NCBI GenBank assembly: GCA_007378985.1
Contig: VMHB01000002.1
Coordinates: 1 to 64,000 of the forward strand
Origin: Parcubacteria group bacterium Greene0714_7
Lineage (GTDB): Bacteria; Patescibacteria; Paceibacteria; UBA9973; UBA2103
DNA length: 64,000 nucleotides
Direction: 5' to 3'
The notes beneath the pieces are model-generated. The model ran no database searches, was not told the origin of the DNA, and saw only the letters and a list, made by a program, of their open reading frames with translations. Both the position numbers and the translations under genes were made by a program. Shown in pieces: positions 7,739 through 15,745 of this stretch. Position 1 is the first letter of the stretch. Each line of letters begins with the position of its first letter.

Positions 7739-8766
7739 TAAGAGTTTCCACAAATAGTCTTCATCAGCACAGTACACACTTGATACGGGTCCATGTTCGC
7801 AGCGGGTCTTCTATCTTCAAGGTATCCCTTGCCATCATTTGCTGTCGCCATAGGAATACGGATAGACGCACCACGGTCAGAAACACCGTAACGAAATTCG
7901 TTGATGCTACAGGTTTCATGTTTACCAGTAAGCCTTTCTTCATTCCCTACTCCATACACGGCAATATGCTCGTGGTGTTTCCGTTTCAACTTCTCACACG
8001 CTACCTTTATATGTTTCAGTCCGCCTGAAGCGCGCATCGCCTTCGTTGAAAAATTTGTATGCGCACCTGCACCATTCCAATCTCCCTTCACTGGCTTTGG
8101 TGCATATGAAACCGACATGTCGTGTTCTTCCCCTAATCTTTCAAGAAGCCATCTCGCAACCCATAGTTGATCGGCGACAGCAAGCGGTCCCACTGGTCCT
8201 ACTTGAAATTCCCACTGCCCAGGCATCACTTCCGCATTAATACCTGAAAGTTCTATGCCTGCCTTAAGACACGCATCCATATGCTCTTCCACTAAATCCC
8301 TACCTGCAATATTCTCTGCACCAACACCGCAATAGTACGGACCTTGGGGGCCTGGAAATCCTGCTTTAGGAAATCCGAGCGGTCTGCCATTCTGGAAAAG
8401 TGTGTACTCCTGCTCAATACCAAACCATGCACCAGAGGCCTGATATTTTTTAGCAACTGCACGAAGTTCTGCACGAGTGTTTGTTGGATGCACATCACCA
8501 TTCGCTTGATATACCTCACACAGTACTAAAAGATGCGGAGCCCCACGAAGTGGATCGGGCAATAAAAAAACCGGTATAAGCCGGCAATCACTGAATCTTC
8601 CTTCTGCTTGTTCGGTTGAGGAGCCATCAAATCCCCATTCCGGTATATCTTTTAATTTTGTAACAGGACCTTTAATAATTTTGGTCTTGGAACGAATCCC
8701 CGCACTGGGTTTCCGTCCGTCGAGCCAAAGGTACTCAACTTCTACATACTTAGTAATGGTAGTCAT
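7738..8766 (-). CDS. glnII: Glutamine synthetase, type II (eukaryote-like GSII)
   Basis: Makes glutamine from glutamate, ammonia and ATP. At 342 residues it matches the short GSII class of eukaryotes, Rhizobium and Streptomyces, not the 440-470-residue bacterial GSI. Signatures include the N-terminal beta-grasp WGFDGSSTEQAEG, the ATP/Glu-binding block AEVMPGQWEFQVGP, and the C-terminal catalytic part GASIRIPM and DRRPAANMDPY. A -10 box TAGAAT lies only six bases from the ATG, pointing to a leaderless mRNA. A GSII in a reduced CPR-type genome suggests horizontal acquisition (inference). The gene stands alone. Confidence 0.93.
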   Translation of the reverse strand: MTTITKYVEVEYLWLDGRKPSAGIRSKTKIIKGPVTKLKDIPEWGFDGSSTEQAEGRFSDCRLIPVFLLPDPLRGAPHLLVLCEVYQANGDVHPTNTRAELRAVAKKYQASGAWFGIEQEYTLFQNGRPLGFPKAGFPGPQGPYYCGVGAENIAGRDLVEEHMDACLKAGIELSGINAEVMPGQWEFQVGPVGPLAVADQLWVARWLLERLGEEHDMSVSYAPKPVKGDWNGAGAHTNFSTKAMRASGGLKHIKVACEKLKRKHHEHIAVYGVGNEERLTGKHETCSINEFRYGVSDRGASIRIPMATANDGKGYLEDRRPAANMDPYQVCTVLMKTICGNS

Positions 8767-8771
8767 AATTC

Positions 8772-8777
8772 ATTCTA
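8772..8777 (-). promoter_or_regulatory. -10 box of the glutamine synthetase gene
   Basis: On the minus strand TAGAAT is followed by five bases and the ATG, so transcription should start at or next to the start codon (leaderless arrangement). Confidence 0.5.
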
Positions 8778-8869
8778 TCAAGGCAATTCCGATGTCTGCC
8801 AAGAAATGCCTGTGGAAGAAAAAAGAGCTTAGAAAACAGCGTCAGTTCGTGTTAAGGTAAGCCCGTAAA

Positions 8870-8960
8870 GGAGAGGTGCCAGAGCGGTCGAATGGAGCAC
8901 ACTGCTAATGTGTTGAACCTCTAAAGGGTTCCGAGGGTTCGAATCCCTCCCTCTCCGCCA
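8870..8960 (+). tRNA. serX: tRNA-Ser(GCU)
   Basis: A 91-base class II tRNA with an encoded CCA end. The acceptor stem GGAGAGG pairs with CCTCTCC, the anticodon stem GCACA/TGTGT holds loop CTGCTAA (anticodon GCT, reading AGC/AGU), a long variable arm GAACC/GGTTC follows, and the T arm is GAGGG-TTCGAAT-CCCTC. A T-rich hairpin follows directly. Confidence 0.97.
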
Positions 8961-8970
8961 ATACAAAACA

Positions 8971-8992
8971 GAGCGCCATAGGGCGCTTTTTT
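8971..8992 (+). terminator. Terminator after tRNA-Ser
   Basis: Stem AGCGCC/GGCGCT followed by six T residues, eleven bases after the tRNA CCA end. Confidence 0.8.
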
Positions 8993-9066
8993 GTTGATGC
9001 GAAAATCGTATGCTCAAGCAAAAATCTTTCCAGTGCGCTAAAATACTCGCTTAAAGTTATAAACCT

Positions 9067-9072
9067 TATAAT
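9067..9072 (+). promoter_or_regulatory. -10 box of the cyclophilin gene
   Basis: A consensus TATAAT ends five bases before the ATG at 9077, so the mRNA is probably leaderless. No clear -35 hexamer is seen at the usual spacing. Confidence 0.55.
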
Positions 9073-9076
9073 ACCT

Positions 9077-9766
9077 ATGCCGAAAATGTATATCATCATT
9101 ATTCTTGTTGTCGTGGTCGCTATTGCAGGAACTTGGATTGCGCTCACCCATAATAAAGGTGCAGAAAAGAAAGTGGGCGACGCTGGTCTCGTAGCAAATA
9201 CAACAGGAAGTGACGCAGTCACTTCCTCTCAAACACCTACAACTCAAGGACAAGGAGCGGGTGCAAATGCTACAGCTACGCAGGCTGTTACCAGTGCGAC
9301 GATTCACACCAACAAGGGAGACGTTACACTTGAGTTTTTTGGTACTGATGCACCAAACACTGTTGCTAACTTCTTAAAGCTCGCGAAAGACGGATTCTAT
9401 GACGGAACAAAATTCCATCGCGTTATTAAGGGCTTCATGCTTCAAGGTGGAGACCCATTAACGAAAGATGATTCGAAAATGGCAATGTGGGGCACAGGAG
9501 GTCCGGGCTACTCATTCAAAGACGAGATCCGAGCTAATAACAAAAATGATGTTGGTACGATATCAATGGCAAACTCAGGTCCAAACACTAACGGTAGTCA
9601 GTTCTTCATCAATGTCGCTCCAAATAATTTCTTGGATGACAAGCACACCGTTTTTGGTCGTGTCACTGCCGGTATGGATGTAGTTAAAGCAATAGAGAGC
9701 ACCCCTACTAACTCGGGAGATCGCCCCCTCGACCCAATAATCATCAAGTCAGTAACACTCAACTAG
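9077..9766 (+). CDS. Membrane-anchored cyclophilin-type peptidyl-prolyl isomerase
   Basis: A 229-residue protein: an N-terminal transmembrane anchor (MYIIIILVVVVAIAGTWIAL), a low-complexity Thr/Gly/Ala linker to about residue 70, then a complete cyclophilin domain. Catalytic and cyclosporin-site features are present: FHRVIKGFMLQGGDP (Arg of FHR), the GSQFFINV motif and HTVFGRV. It should catalyse prolyl cis-trans isomerisation of exported proteins at the outer face of the membrane. It is monocistronic, with its own promoter and terminator. The substrates may be the many exported repeat proteins in this region (inference). Confidence 0.93.
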   Translation: MPKMYIIIILVVVVAIAGTWIALTHNKGAEKKVGDAGLVANTTGSDAVTSSQTPTTQGQGAGANATATQAVTSATIHTNKGDVTLEFFGTDAPNTVANFLKLAKDGFYDGTKFHRVIKGFMLQGGDPLTKDDSKMAMWGTGGPGYSFKDEIRANNKNDVGTISMANSGPNTNGSQFFINVAPNNFLDDKHTVFGRVTAGMDVVKAIESTPTNSGDRPLDPIIIKSVTLN

Positions 9767-9790
9767 TAGGTAGAAGCTCCACATAAAGAA

Positions 9791-9824
9791 AGAAAAAAGA
9801 ACACCTTGAGGTGTTCTTTTTTCT
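9791..9824 (+). terminator. Terminator after the cyclophilin gene
   Basis: A 15-bp stem (core GAACACC/GGTGTTC, loop TTGA) with A-run and T-run flanks. It is probably bidirectional. Confidence 0.9.
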
Positions 9825-9863
9825 TATGGCACAGAAACGAGAAAAACCGTACACTGATACTAG

Positions 9864-10871
9864 ATGTCTATTCAAAAAATGGTTGGTTTTGGTCCAGTAG
9901 TTGCAGCGCTTCTTGGCAATACCCTCGTTACCGCAATTAAACTCTGCGCCTCTATCCTCTCTGGCTCTAGTGCCATGTTTGCCGAAACAATTCACAGCTT
10001 CGCTGACACACTAAACCAAGGACTTCTTTTAATAGGGATACATCGTTCAACCAAAAAAGCTGATTCACAGTTTGAGTACGGATATGGCAATGAACGCTTT
10101 TTTTGGGCACTCATTTCTGCGTGTGGCATCTTTTTCCTTGGTGCCGGCATTACTGCATACAACGGAATCAATGCATTCAACACCTCGCACGAAATAACAT
10201 TCACACCAATTATTTTTATCGTTCTTTTTCTCTCATTGCTTATAGAGGGCTATACACTTTGGATTGCTGAAAGTAATTTGAGAAAATCTTTTCCCGATGC
10301 CGCATGGCACGAACGCTTCATGCTTGCTGACCCTTCCACACTCGCAGTGTATTTAGAAGACGCCGTTGCCGTAATTGGTGTTCTTATTGCCGCCGCTTCA
10401 ATTACGCTCTCCTATTACACAAAAAATCCTGCGTGGGACGCCATTGGCGCTGTCCTAATTTCCATCCTATTGATTAGCGTTGCAGTAACCCTCATTGCAA
10501 AAAACCGCTCGTACCTTATTGGGCGTGCGATGCCCGCGGACCTGCAGGAAGAAGTGGTTACATTCTTAACGAGCGATCCTGCAATAGAAAAAGTAATAGA
10601 TTTCAAATCAACAGTGCTCGGCTTTGGTTTATACCGCATTAAGTGTGAGATTGAGTTTAACGGCCCAGCACTTTTTCAAGAAGCCTTTCAGCGTGAAGCC
10701 TTAAAAGACCAATTCGAAGAAATTAAAGACGATTACGAAGCATTTAAACGCCACTCCGTAGATTATGCTGACCGCATTCCCCGCCTTATGGGTAAAAAGA
10801 TAGATGAGATAGAAGGAAGGCTCAAAAAGCACTTTCCTTCCATTCAACACATTGATATTGAGATTAACTAG
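9864..10871 (+). CDS. Cation diffusion facilitator (CDF) metal transporter
   Basis: A 335-residue membrane protein of the CDF family, which exports Zn, Mn, Fe or Co in exchange for protons. TM2 carries the HxxxD metal site (ETIHSFADTLNQ), and the second acidic site is in LEDAVAVIGV. The cytoplasmic C-terminal domain is present but carries an unusual amphipathic insert (EAFKRHSVDYADRIPRLMGKK) before the final HIDIEI strand. The family is clear; metal specificity cannot be read safely. A TACACT -10 box just upstream suggests a leaderless start. Confidence 0.9.
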   Translation: MSIQKMVGFGPVVAALLGNTLVTAIKLCASILSGSSAMFAETIHSFADTLNQGLLLIGIHRSTKKADSQFEYGYGNERFFWALISACGIFFLGAGITAYNGINAFNTSHEITFTPIIFIVLFLSLLIEGYTLWIAESNLRKSFPDAAWHERFMLADPSTLAVYLEDAVAVIGVLIAAASITLSYYTKNPAWDAIGAVLISILLISVAVTLIAKNRSYLIGRAMPADLQEEVVTFLTSDPAIEKVIDFKSTVLGFGLYRIKCEIEFNGPALFQEAFQREALKDQFEEIKDDYEAFKRHSVDYADRIPRLMGKKIDEIEGRLKKHFPSIQHIDIEIN

Positions 10872-10975
10872 CTGTTTACGCTGTAAATAGCGTGTATTTG
10901 ACAGTTCATTTTTTTGGAATACGCTTGTCTTTATATCCTTTTAGGATATGTTACTAAATCATTTTGTTTGAATAT

Positions 10976-11092
10976 ATGGGATTGGAAAGATTTAAAAAAG
11001 GAGGCTCAAAGGGACATTCAGGTGGAAATTATACAGAAAAAAAAGACAGACACCCTGGTTGGAAGAAAAATCCAAACACACGATCAAAATAA
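10976..11092 (+). CDS. Tiny basic Gly/Lys-rich protein
   Basis: A 38-residue ORF (starts MGLERFKKGGSKGHSGG, ends KKNPNTRSK) that runs straight into a strong terminator. It is rich in Lys, Gly and His with a central aromatic pair, resembling the short basic orphan proteins common in CPR genomes and the tiny proteins at 27387 and 43239. The compact gene-plus-terminator layout supports it; no function is known. An overlapping longer frame from 10914 is judged spurious. Confidence 0.6.
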   Translation: MGLERFKKGGSKGHSGGNYTEKKDRHPGWKKNPNTRSK

Positions 11093-11093
11093 T

Positions 11094-11123
11094 AAAAAAG
11101 CGGAGGGAAACCTCCGCTTTTTT
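11094..11123 (+). terminator. Terminator
   Basis: Stem GCGGAGG/CCTCCGC with a GAAA tetraloop and flanking A6/T6 runs. It serves the 38-residue gene and probably also the convergent gene ending at 11145. Confidence 0.9.
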
Positions 11124-11144
11124 ATATAAGACAGCAAAATTTCG

Positions 11145-12260
11145 CTACCTCGGCACTACATTCACCGTGAGTGCGCTCGAAACAAATGCACCGTTTGCGC
11201 CAATACAGGTCAATGTGAAGACAGTGGTTTTAAGAAGTGGACTGCTGAACTTTCCAGACTCCGATGTCAAAACAGAGCCAGAAAGTTCTGCTGGTGGATT
11301 TGAAACAAATGCACAGGAAGAAACATTTTCAGTACTCCAACTTACAAGAACCTTCGAACCTTCGTAAGCGGTCACACCTCTGTCAGAGCCGTTCACTCGC
11401 AAAGCCACCTTTGAAACCAACGTGGACACTGGCGAGAGCACTGCACTCGTTGATGTTGCAGGAGTGCTTGGTGTAACAGCCTCTGGCGCATTCACAACCA
11501 CAAACCCAACAGCAATGGCTCCCCCACTGGCACTCTTCACAATCACTTGGTACGAGCCGTTTTGGAGGGCTGATGTAGTAAATGACCAACGGCCGTCTTT
11601 TACTGGTATTGAATTATTTGCATACACTACCTCACTGCTTCTTACCTCTACAGAAACTGATGCGAGATTTTTTGCGCTACCCGATATCGTTGCCATAGTA
11701 GAAGTAGATGCTGGCATCGAATCGAGCGAAATAGTTGCGAGGGCTGCTTCCAAACTTTCAGTTAATGTTGGGCGCACCGTACCCCCTGATGTAGTTGGAG
11801 TTGAGGTGCCTGCACCACAGCGCGAAGCAAAAAATGCACGTGTGGCAGATTCAACTACACCAGAGCTGAGAGATGAAGCACTGCTTGGAAGAATACTTTC
11901 CCGTGACTGTAAACGCTTCACTGCCGCTTGCGTTGCAAGACCAAAGTAGCCAGTCACTAAGCCCTCCGGATAGAGCGTCCTATCTTCTGCTAATATTTTC
12001 TGGAGTTTTGTAACTTCACCATTTGTTTCTTTATCTGATATTCCAAAAGAGAGCGTTCGACTTAACTGCACGCAGAGTGCGGTTTTTGACAGTTGGGGTC
12101 TAACTACAGACTGCGCCACGATAAGTTCTTGACGCACTTGATCTACTTCCAAAAGAAGCCGTTGCAACTTTGCATTAAGCTCATCCACAGTTGCAGCAGA
12201 CGCGACACCCGGGAGCACAGCAAGAGCTACAAATACTAACGAGATAAAAGTTTTTTTCAT
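11145..12260 (-). CDS. Secreted protein with peptidoglycan-binding-like domain and Ig-like repeats
   Basis: A 371-residue exported protein: signal peptide (MKKTFISLVFVALAVLPGVASA), a short coiled coil (VDELNAKLQRLLLEVDQVRQEL), a PG_binding_1-like module near residues 80-150 (VTKLQKILAEDRTLYPEG, GYFGLATQAAVKRLQ), a Ser/Thr linker, a bacterial Ig-like fold near 190-250, and a C-terminal Ig-like domain with a WSTENVSSCAFVS Trp/Cys signature also used by the giant proteins at 54517-60339. It probably decorates the cell wall. It is monocistronic. Confidence 0.85.
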   Translation of the reverse strand: MKKTFISLVFVALAVLPGVASAATVDELNAKLQRLLLEVDQVRQELIVAQSVVRPQLSKTALCVQLSRTLSFGISDKETNGEVTKLQKILAEDRTLYPEGLVTGYFGLATQAAVKRLQSRESILPSSASSLSSGVVESATRAFFASRCGAGTSTPTTSGGTVRPTLTESLEAALATISLDSMPASTSTMATISGSAKNLASVSVEVRSSEVVYANNSIPVKDGRWSFTTSALQNGSYQVIVKSASGGAIAVGFVVVNAPEAVTPSTPATSTSAVLSPVSTLVSKVALRVNGSDRGVTAYEGSKVLVSWSTENVSSCAFVSNPPAELSGSVLTSESGKFSSPLLKTTVFTLTCIGANGAFVSSALTVNVVPR

Positions 12261-12377
12261 ATTACAAAATAGTTCTTAAGGTATAGAAGCAGTATATAGG
12301 TAAAGTTACCCTATCCTCCTTCTCAAAATTCGTTTCCCTCCTGCCCCCCACTCAACGAACCCGATATATAAAAAGCA

Positions 12378-12419
12378 CGATATAGTTTAATCTAACGACC
12401 GTTAAATTAAACTATATCG
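12378..12419. repeat. Long palindrome upstream of recG
   Basis: A 20-bp stem with one mismatch and a two-base centre (CGATATAGTTTAAT on the left, ATTAAACTATATCG on the right), lying in the divergent gap 12261-12556. The rest of that gap holds the recG promoter and nothing else recognisable. Confidence 0.8.
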
Positions 12420-12542
12420 ACAAAAAAACATGAGGAAATGGACAAAAAATAAATCGAGAAGGGATGCGGAAGAGATTTAGGGTCAATTTCTCACTAATAA
12501 GCTTTAACATGTCGAGTTAAAAGTCATTCTACTCAAATTCGG

Positions 12543-12548
12543 TATACT
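12543..12548 (+). promoter_or_regulatory. -10 box of recG
   Basis: TATACT ends eight bases before the recG ATG (12557), leaving essentially no room for an untranslated leader. Confidence 0.55.
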
Positions 12549-12556
12549 GCTCTTAA

Positions 12557-14701
12557 ATGAATGCCAGCGACCCAATTGACTCCCTCACTCGTCTCACACA
12601 TATACAGCGCGCAGGACTAAAGCGCCTTCAGATAGAAAGTATTCGCGACTTGTTGTACCACTTCCCAGTTCGCTACGAATCGGCAGCGGATATTCGTACC
12701 GTGTCGAATGCTGGCGGAGATGAAGTCGCAACGCTCTACGGAAAATTCTCGAAACTCGAGATGAAACGCTCGTGGAAAACAAAGGTGCCTATGGCTGAGG
12801 GAACTTTCAATGATGGCACAGGAAGCATGCGCATCGTGTGGTTCCACCAGCCATACCTTGCAAAAATGATTCCCGTTGAGCAGTTGGTTCGTATTCGTGG
12901 AAAAGTGAGTGAAAAAGATGGAAAGAAATCAATAATCAACCCCGTTGTCGAACAAGCTTCGGGAGTGCCCTTTATGAAAACGGGAGGCGAAATGTTTCCT
13001 GTGTATCCTGAAACCGCAGGTATTACATCGTTATGGATTTTCCATGTCATAAAAAAAGCCATCGAAAAAGGAGCACTCGATACTCTTGAAGATCCACTCC
13101 CTCCAAAGCTATTGAAAACCTACCACCTCCCTGCTCTAAAAAGTGCGCTCATTTGGATTCATGAACCGAAACGAGAAGACGATGCAGAAGTTGCTCGCAA
13201 ACGATTTGCCTTTGAAGAAGTGTTTCTTATTCAAATAGCACGGGCACTAGAGCGAGAAAAAAACAAATCAGAGCGTGCCTATGAAATAGATGCTGACGAA
13301 GCAAAGGTTTCTGCATTTGTTAAAACATTTCCATTTGATGCAACCGCGGGACAAAAAAAAGCTATCGGCGCTATTATTGCAGATTTTTTAGAACCCTACC
13401 CAATGGCACGACTCCTTGAGGGAGATGTGGGAAGCGGAAAAACAGCGATTGCCGCTGCAACAGCGTACGCCGTTGCGACCTCAAGGCCAAAAAATGCTAA
13501 GGGTGCTACGCAAACATTTGGGAATCTCCAAGTTGCCTACATGTGCCCGACAGAAATTTTAGCAAAACAACATTTCGCAACATTTACTGCATTTTTTAAA
13601 AAATACCCCATTTCTATTGGGCTCATAACATCATCGGGTTGTTTCAAATTTCCTTCAAAGGTGAATCCTGACAAACCAACAAATATTTCACGAGCACAAC
13701 TTATGAAATGGGTCGCGAACGGTGAAATTCCAATTCTCATTGGTACTCATTCGCTCATACAAAAAACAGTGGGATTTAAACACCTTGCCTATGTCATCGT
13801 GGACGAACAGCACCGCTTTGGAACCTTGCAACGCCAAGCCATTATGAAAAAAGGCGGAGCCTCCCCGCACCTCCTTTCTATGACGGCAACGCCAATTCCC
13901 CGCACACTCGCACTCACCTTGTACGGCGACTTAGATTTGACGGTGCTTGATGAACTACCAAAGGGAAGAAAAATGATTACGACCGAAATAGTCACTGCAG
14001 GGGCTAGAAATAAAGCCTATGAAAAGATACGGGAACTTTTGAAAGAAGGCCGACAAGCGTATGTGATTTGCCCACGGATTGACGAGCCAGACCCTTCAAA
14101 AGCTCTAGCCCTCCAAACTCGCTCAGTTACGGCTGAAGCGAAACGCTTAGGAAAAGAAGTTTTCCCTGAATACACGCTTGAAAAACTCCACAGCAAAATG
14201 ACGCCAAAAGAAAAAGAAGAAACAATGGCACGCTTTGAAAGAGGCGAAACGAATATTCTCGTTGCAACATCCGTAGTTGAAGTAGGAGTGAATGTACCAA
14301 ACGCTACCGTCATTATGATTGAAGGGGCTGACCGATTTGGTCTTGCACAACTTCATCAACTCCGTGGGCGTGTGCAACGCTCAGCACACCGGCCGTATTG
14401 CTTCTTAATGGTTGAAAAATCCGCAGGTGCAAACAATGTACGACTAAAGGCGATTCAATCTGCGAAAAATGGATTCGAGCTTGCGGAGAAAGATTTAACC
14501 ATACGTGGCGCAGGAGAACTGTACGGCAGACGCCAATGGGGCATCTCTGACATTGGTATGGATGCGCTAAAAAATTTAAAATTGGTGGAAGCGGCTCGCA
14601 AGGAAGCTGGGATTATTGTAGAAAAAGATTCTACACTTGAGAGCAATTCCCTACTTCGAGAGCGTGCATTGGAGAAAGCTCGGGAACTTCACTTTGAATA
14701 A
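12557..14701 (+). CDS. recG: ATP-dependent DNA helicase RecG
   Basis: A 714-residue helicase that regresses stalled replication forks and branch-migrates Holliday junctions. The N-terminal wedge/OB domain (FPVRYE, GTFNDGTGSMRIVWF) is followed by SF2 helicase motifs: Q-motif/Ia region (TAGQKKAIGAI), Walker A LLEGDVGSGKT near residue 295, a DEQH box (VIVDEQHRFG), motif III SMTATPIPRTLAL, and C-terminal motifs V/VI (VATSVVEVGVNVPNATVMI-like and QLRGRVQRS). The TRG-type tail is shorter than in E. coli RecG (693 residues). The gene is apparently monocistronic. Confidence 0.96.
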   Translation: MNASDPIDSLTRLTHIQRAGLKRLQIESIRDLLYHFPVRYESAADIRTVSNAGGDEVATLYGKFSKLEMKRSWKTKVPMAEGTFNDGTGSMRIVWFHQPYLAKMIPVEQLVRIRGKVSEKDGKKSIINPVVEQASGVPFMKTGGEMFPVYPETAGITSLWIFHVIKKAIEKGALDTLEDPLPPKLLKTYHLPALKSALIWIHEPKREDDAEVARKRFAFEEVFLIQIARALEREKNKSERAYEIDADEAKVSAFVKTFPFDATAGQKKAIGAIIADFLEPYPMARLLEGDVGSGKTAIAAATAYAVATSRPKNAKGATQTFGNLQVAYMCPTEILAKQHFATFTAFFKKYPISIGLITSSGCFKFPSKVNPDKPTNISRAQLMKWVANGEIPILIGTHSLIQKTVGFKHLAYVIVDEQHRFGTLQRQAIMKKGGASPHLLSMTATPIPRTLALTLYGDLDLTVLDELPKGRKMITTEIVTAGARNKAYEKIRELLKEGRQAYVICPRIDEPDPSKALALQTRSVTAEAKRLGKEVFPEYTLEKLHSKMTPKEKEETMARFERGETNILVATSVVEVGVNVPNATVIMIEGADRFGLAQLHQLRGRVQRSAHRPYCFLMVEKSAGANNVRLKAIQSAKNGFELAEKDLTIRGAGELYGRRQWGISDIGMDALKNLKLVEAARKEAGIIVEKDSTLESNSLLRERALEKARELHFE

Positions 14702-14704
14702 AAA

Positions 14705-14851
14705 TTAGAGAGAGTGTCCACCAAAAAAGCAGTTACCGCAAATTTTTCCTGATTCCGAAACATCACGCTTACAACTACACATACAGCTACAAACAAACGC
14801 ACCTGCTTCGTGCCTCAATACGCCTACATATTTTTCGGAGTGTGGTTTCAT
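14705..14851 (-). CDS. Small Cys-rich putative metal-binding protein
   Basis: A 48-residue ORF starting MKPHSEKYVGVLRHEAGAF, with a CSCMCSC cluster in the middle and a CGNC pair near the C-terminus (six Cys in total). The spacing suggests a zinc or metal knot. It is convergent with recG, three bases from the recG stop. A small coding frame with this Cys pattern is unlikely by chance, but no family is recognised. Confidence 0.55.
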   Translation of the reverse strand: MKPHSEKYVGVLRHEAGAFVCSCMCSCKRDVSESGKICGNCFFGGHSL

Positions 14852-14890
14852 TGGGCGCTATTTAAAATCATCACATTTGTCGTCACGAGT

Positions 14891-14931
14891 CACTTAGCAT
14901 TTTAGTCCAAGTATCCCTAAAATGCTAAGTG
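14891..14931. repeat. 15-bp stem, 11-base loop hairpin (copy 1)
   Basis: CACTTAGCATTTTAG pairs perfectly with CTAAAATGCTAAGTG. A hairpin with the same geometry and the same CACT...AGTG ends lies at 15146-15186. Confidence 0.8.
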
Positions 14932-14953
14932 CTCTCGATATGGTTCCGCCACG

Positions 14954-15126
14954 CACATGAATACAAAAACAGTGCGCAAGCACTGTATTTTGCTTCATGT
15001 GCACCCTCTTGGACTCGCCTCTCGCTCTGCTGAGCTCGAAACCTACGATCGCTCTTCGCTCCCTGCGGCCCGCAGTTCGAGTCCAGTGCCTGCACATTAG
15101 AAAAACCCGCACGAAGCGGGATTTTT
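14954..15126 (+). ncRNA. Unassigned structured element ending in a terminator
   Basis: A 23-bp near-perfect hairpin with a GCAA tetraloop (14954-15003, GCACATGAA arms) is followed by a second fold. In it GGACTCG (15011-15017) pairs with CGAGTCC (15078-15084), GTGCA with TGCAC, and CTGCGG with CCGCAG. An intrinsic terminator follows (15101-15126, AACCCGC/GCGGG then T5). The GTTCGAGTCC block resembles a tRNA T-arm, but a cloverleaf cannot be formed. It may be a small RNA or a decayed tRNA; unassigned. Confidence 0.4.
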
Positions 15127-15145
15127 CGTCTTTGTGGTCACCCGT

Positions 15146-15186
15146 CACTAAGTATTTTTCTTCGGAAACTTGAAAAATACTAAGTG
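15146..15186. repeat. 15-bp stem, 11-base loop hairpin (copy 2)
   Basis: CACTAAGTATTTTTC pairs perfectly with GAAAAATACTAAGTG around an 11-base loop, matching the geometry of 14891-14931. A small GACC-type hairpin (ACCTGAC/GTCAGGT) follows at 15193-15210. Confidence 0.75.
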
Positions 15187-15224
15187 CGCTAAACCTGACG
15201 CAGGTCAGGTGTTTTTGTCTTGTG

Positions 15225-15298
15225 TGCGCCCGCTTGGATTCGAACCAAGGACCCTCGAGGTATAAGCTCGATGCTCTAACCAACTGAGCTACGGGCGC
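15225..15298 (-). tRNA. ileX: tRNA-Ile(UAU)
   Basis: A 74-base tRNA without encoded CCA. The acceptor GCGCCCG/CGGGCGC is followed by a standard D arm (GCTCAGTTGGTTAGAGC), an anticodon stem TCGAG/CTCGA with loop CTTATAC (anticodon TAT), and T arm CTTGG-TTCGAAT-CCAAG with discriminator A. UAU would read AUA directly. Most bacteria instead use a CAU tRNA modified by TilS. Confidence 0.93.
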
Positions 15299-15344
15299 AA
15301 GTGAGGAGGAAAGACTATGTTCGCATATTCTTTCTCCGAATGCA

Positions 15345-15440
15345 GCGCCCGAAAGCTTGGCTTACGGGCGCAATGCCATCCCCCCTCATTCGCTCGACGG
15401 TAAGCACGATGCGCTAACCTGCTTGAGCTAAGGGTGGATA
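15345..15440 (-). pseudogene. Degenerate tRNA remnant upstream of tRNA-Ile
   Basis: On the minus strand a D-arm-like CTTAGCTCAAGCAGGTTAGCGCA (within 15399-15431) is followed by an anticodon-arm-like stretch but no proper T arm. Next comes an acceptor-only hairpin whose GCGCCCG (15345-15351) and CGGGCGC (15365-15371) arms are identical to the tRNA-Ile acceptor stem. It is best read as decayed tRNA duplication. The rest of the 15299-15495 gap shows nothing. Confidence 0.45.
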
Positions 15441-15495
15441 TGCGCACTATATATCCTCACTAGAGATTAAATCAATACTGAGATATTAATCTCAT

Positions 15496-15705
15496 TCAAT
15501 GTAGGCCAAATTCAAACGGGACTTTATAGAGTCGTCTACGATGAGGCGCGTTTGGATGTACAAATCTCTCTCCGTCTTGTGGGTGAGGCACCATGCCACG
15601 TGCTTGTACAATCTCAAACTGCTCACGCGTAAGGTGCTCAGGATCAAAACCGAGCCCTTCTGCTTCACGTCTTTCCCTTTTATTTCTCGCAATCATTTTC
15701 TTCAT
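15496..15705 (-). CDS. Small basic protein downstream of ftsH
   Basis: A 69-residue, highly charged protein (starts MKKMIARNKRERREAEGLG; contains HLTREQFEIVQARGMVP and a C-terminal RRRLYKVPFEFGLH). ATG 15705 lies 40 bases after the ftsH stop on the same strand. The longer frame from 15798 overlaps ftsH and is not preferred. No known domain is recognised. Co-transcription with ftsH is likely since no terminator lies between them. Confidence 0.65.
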   Translation of the reverse strand: MKKMIARNKRERREAEGLGFDPEHLTREQFEIVQARGMVPHPQDGERFVHPNAPHRRRLYKVPFEFGLH

Positions 15706-15745
15706 AATACAAATAGTTTTTTGAAGAAGATGAAAAGATAGAAAC

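Noticed and set aside
7530..7751. 73-codon minus-strand open frame across the palindrome array
   Set aside because: Its codons are made by the hairpin arms; no protein-like features and it overlaps the glutamine synthetase end.
12431..12482. 16-codon ORF after the palindrome upstream of recG
   Set aside because: Too short, with no promoter or terminator of its own.
14894..15283. 129-codon minus-strand open frame
   Set aside because: It runs through the tRNA-Ile gene, hairpins and a terminator; composition is random-like.
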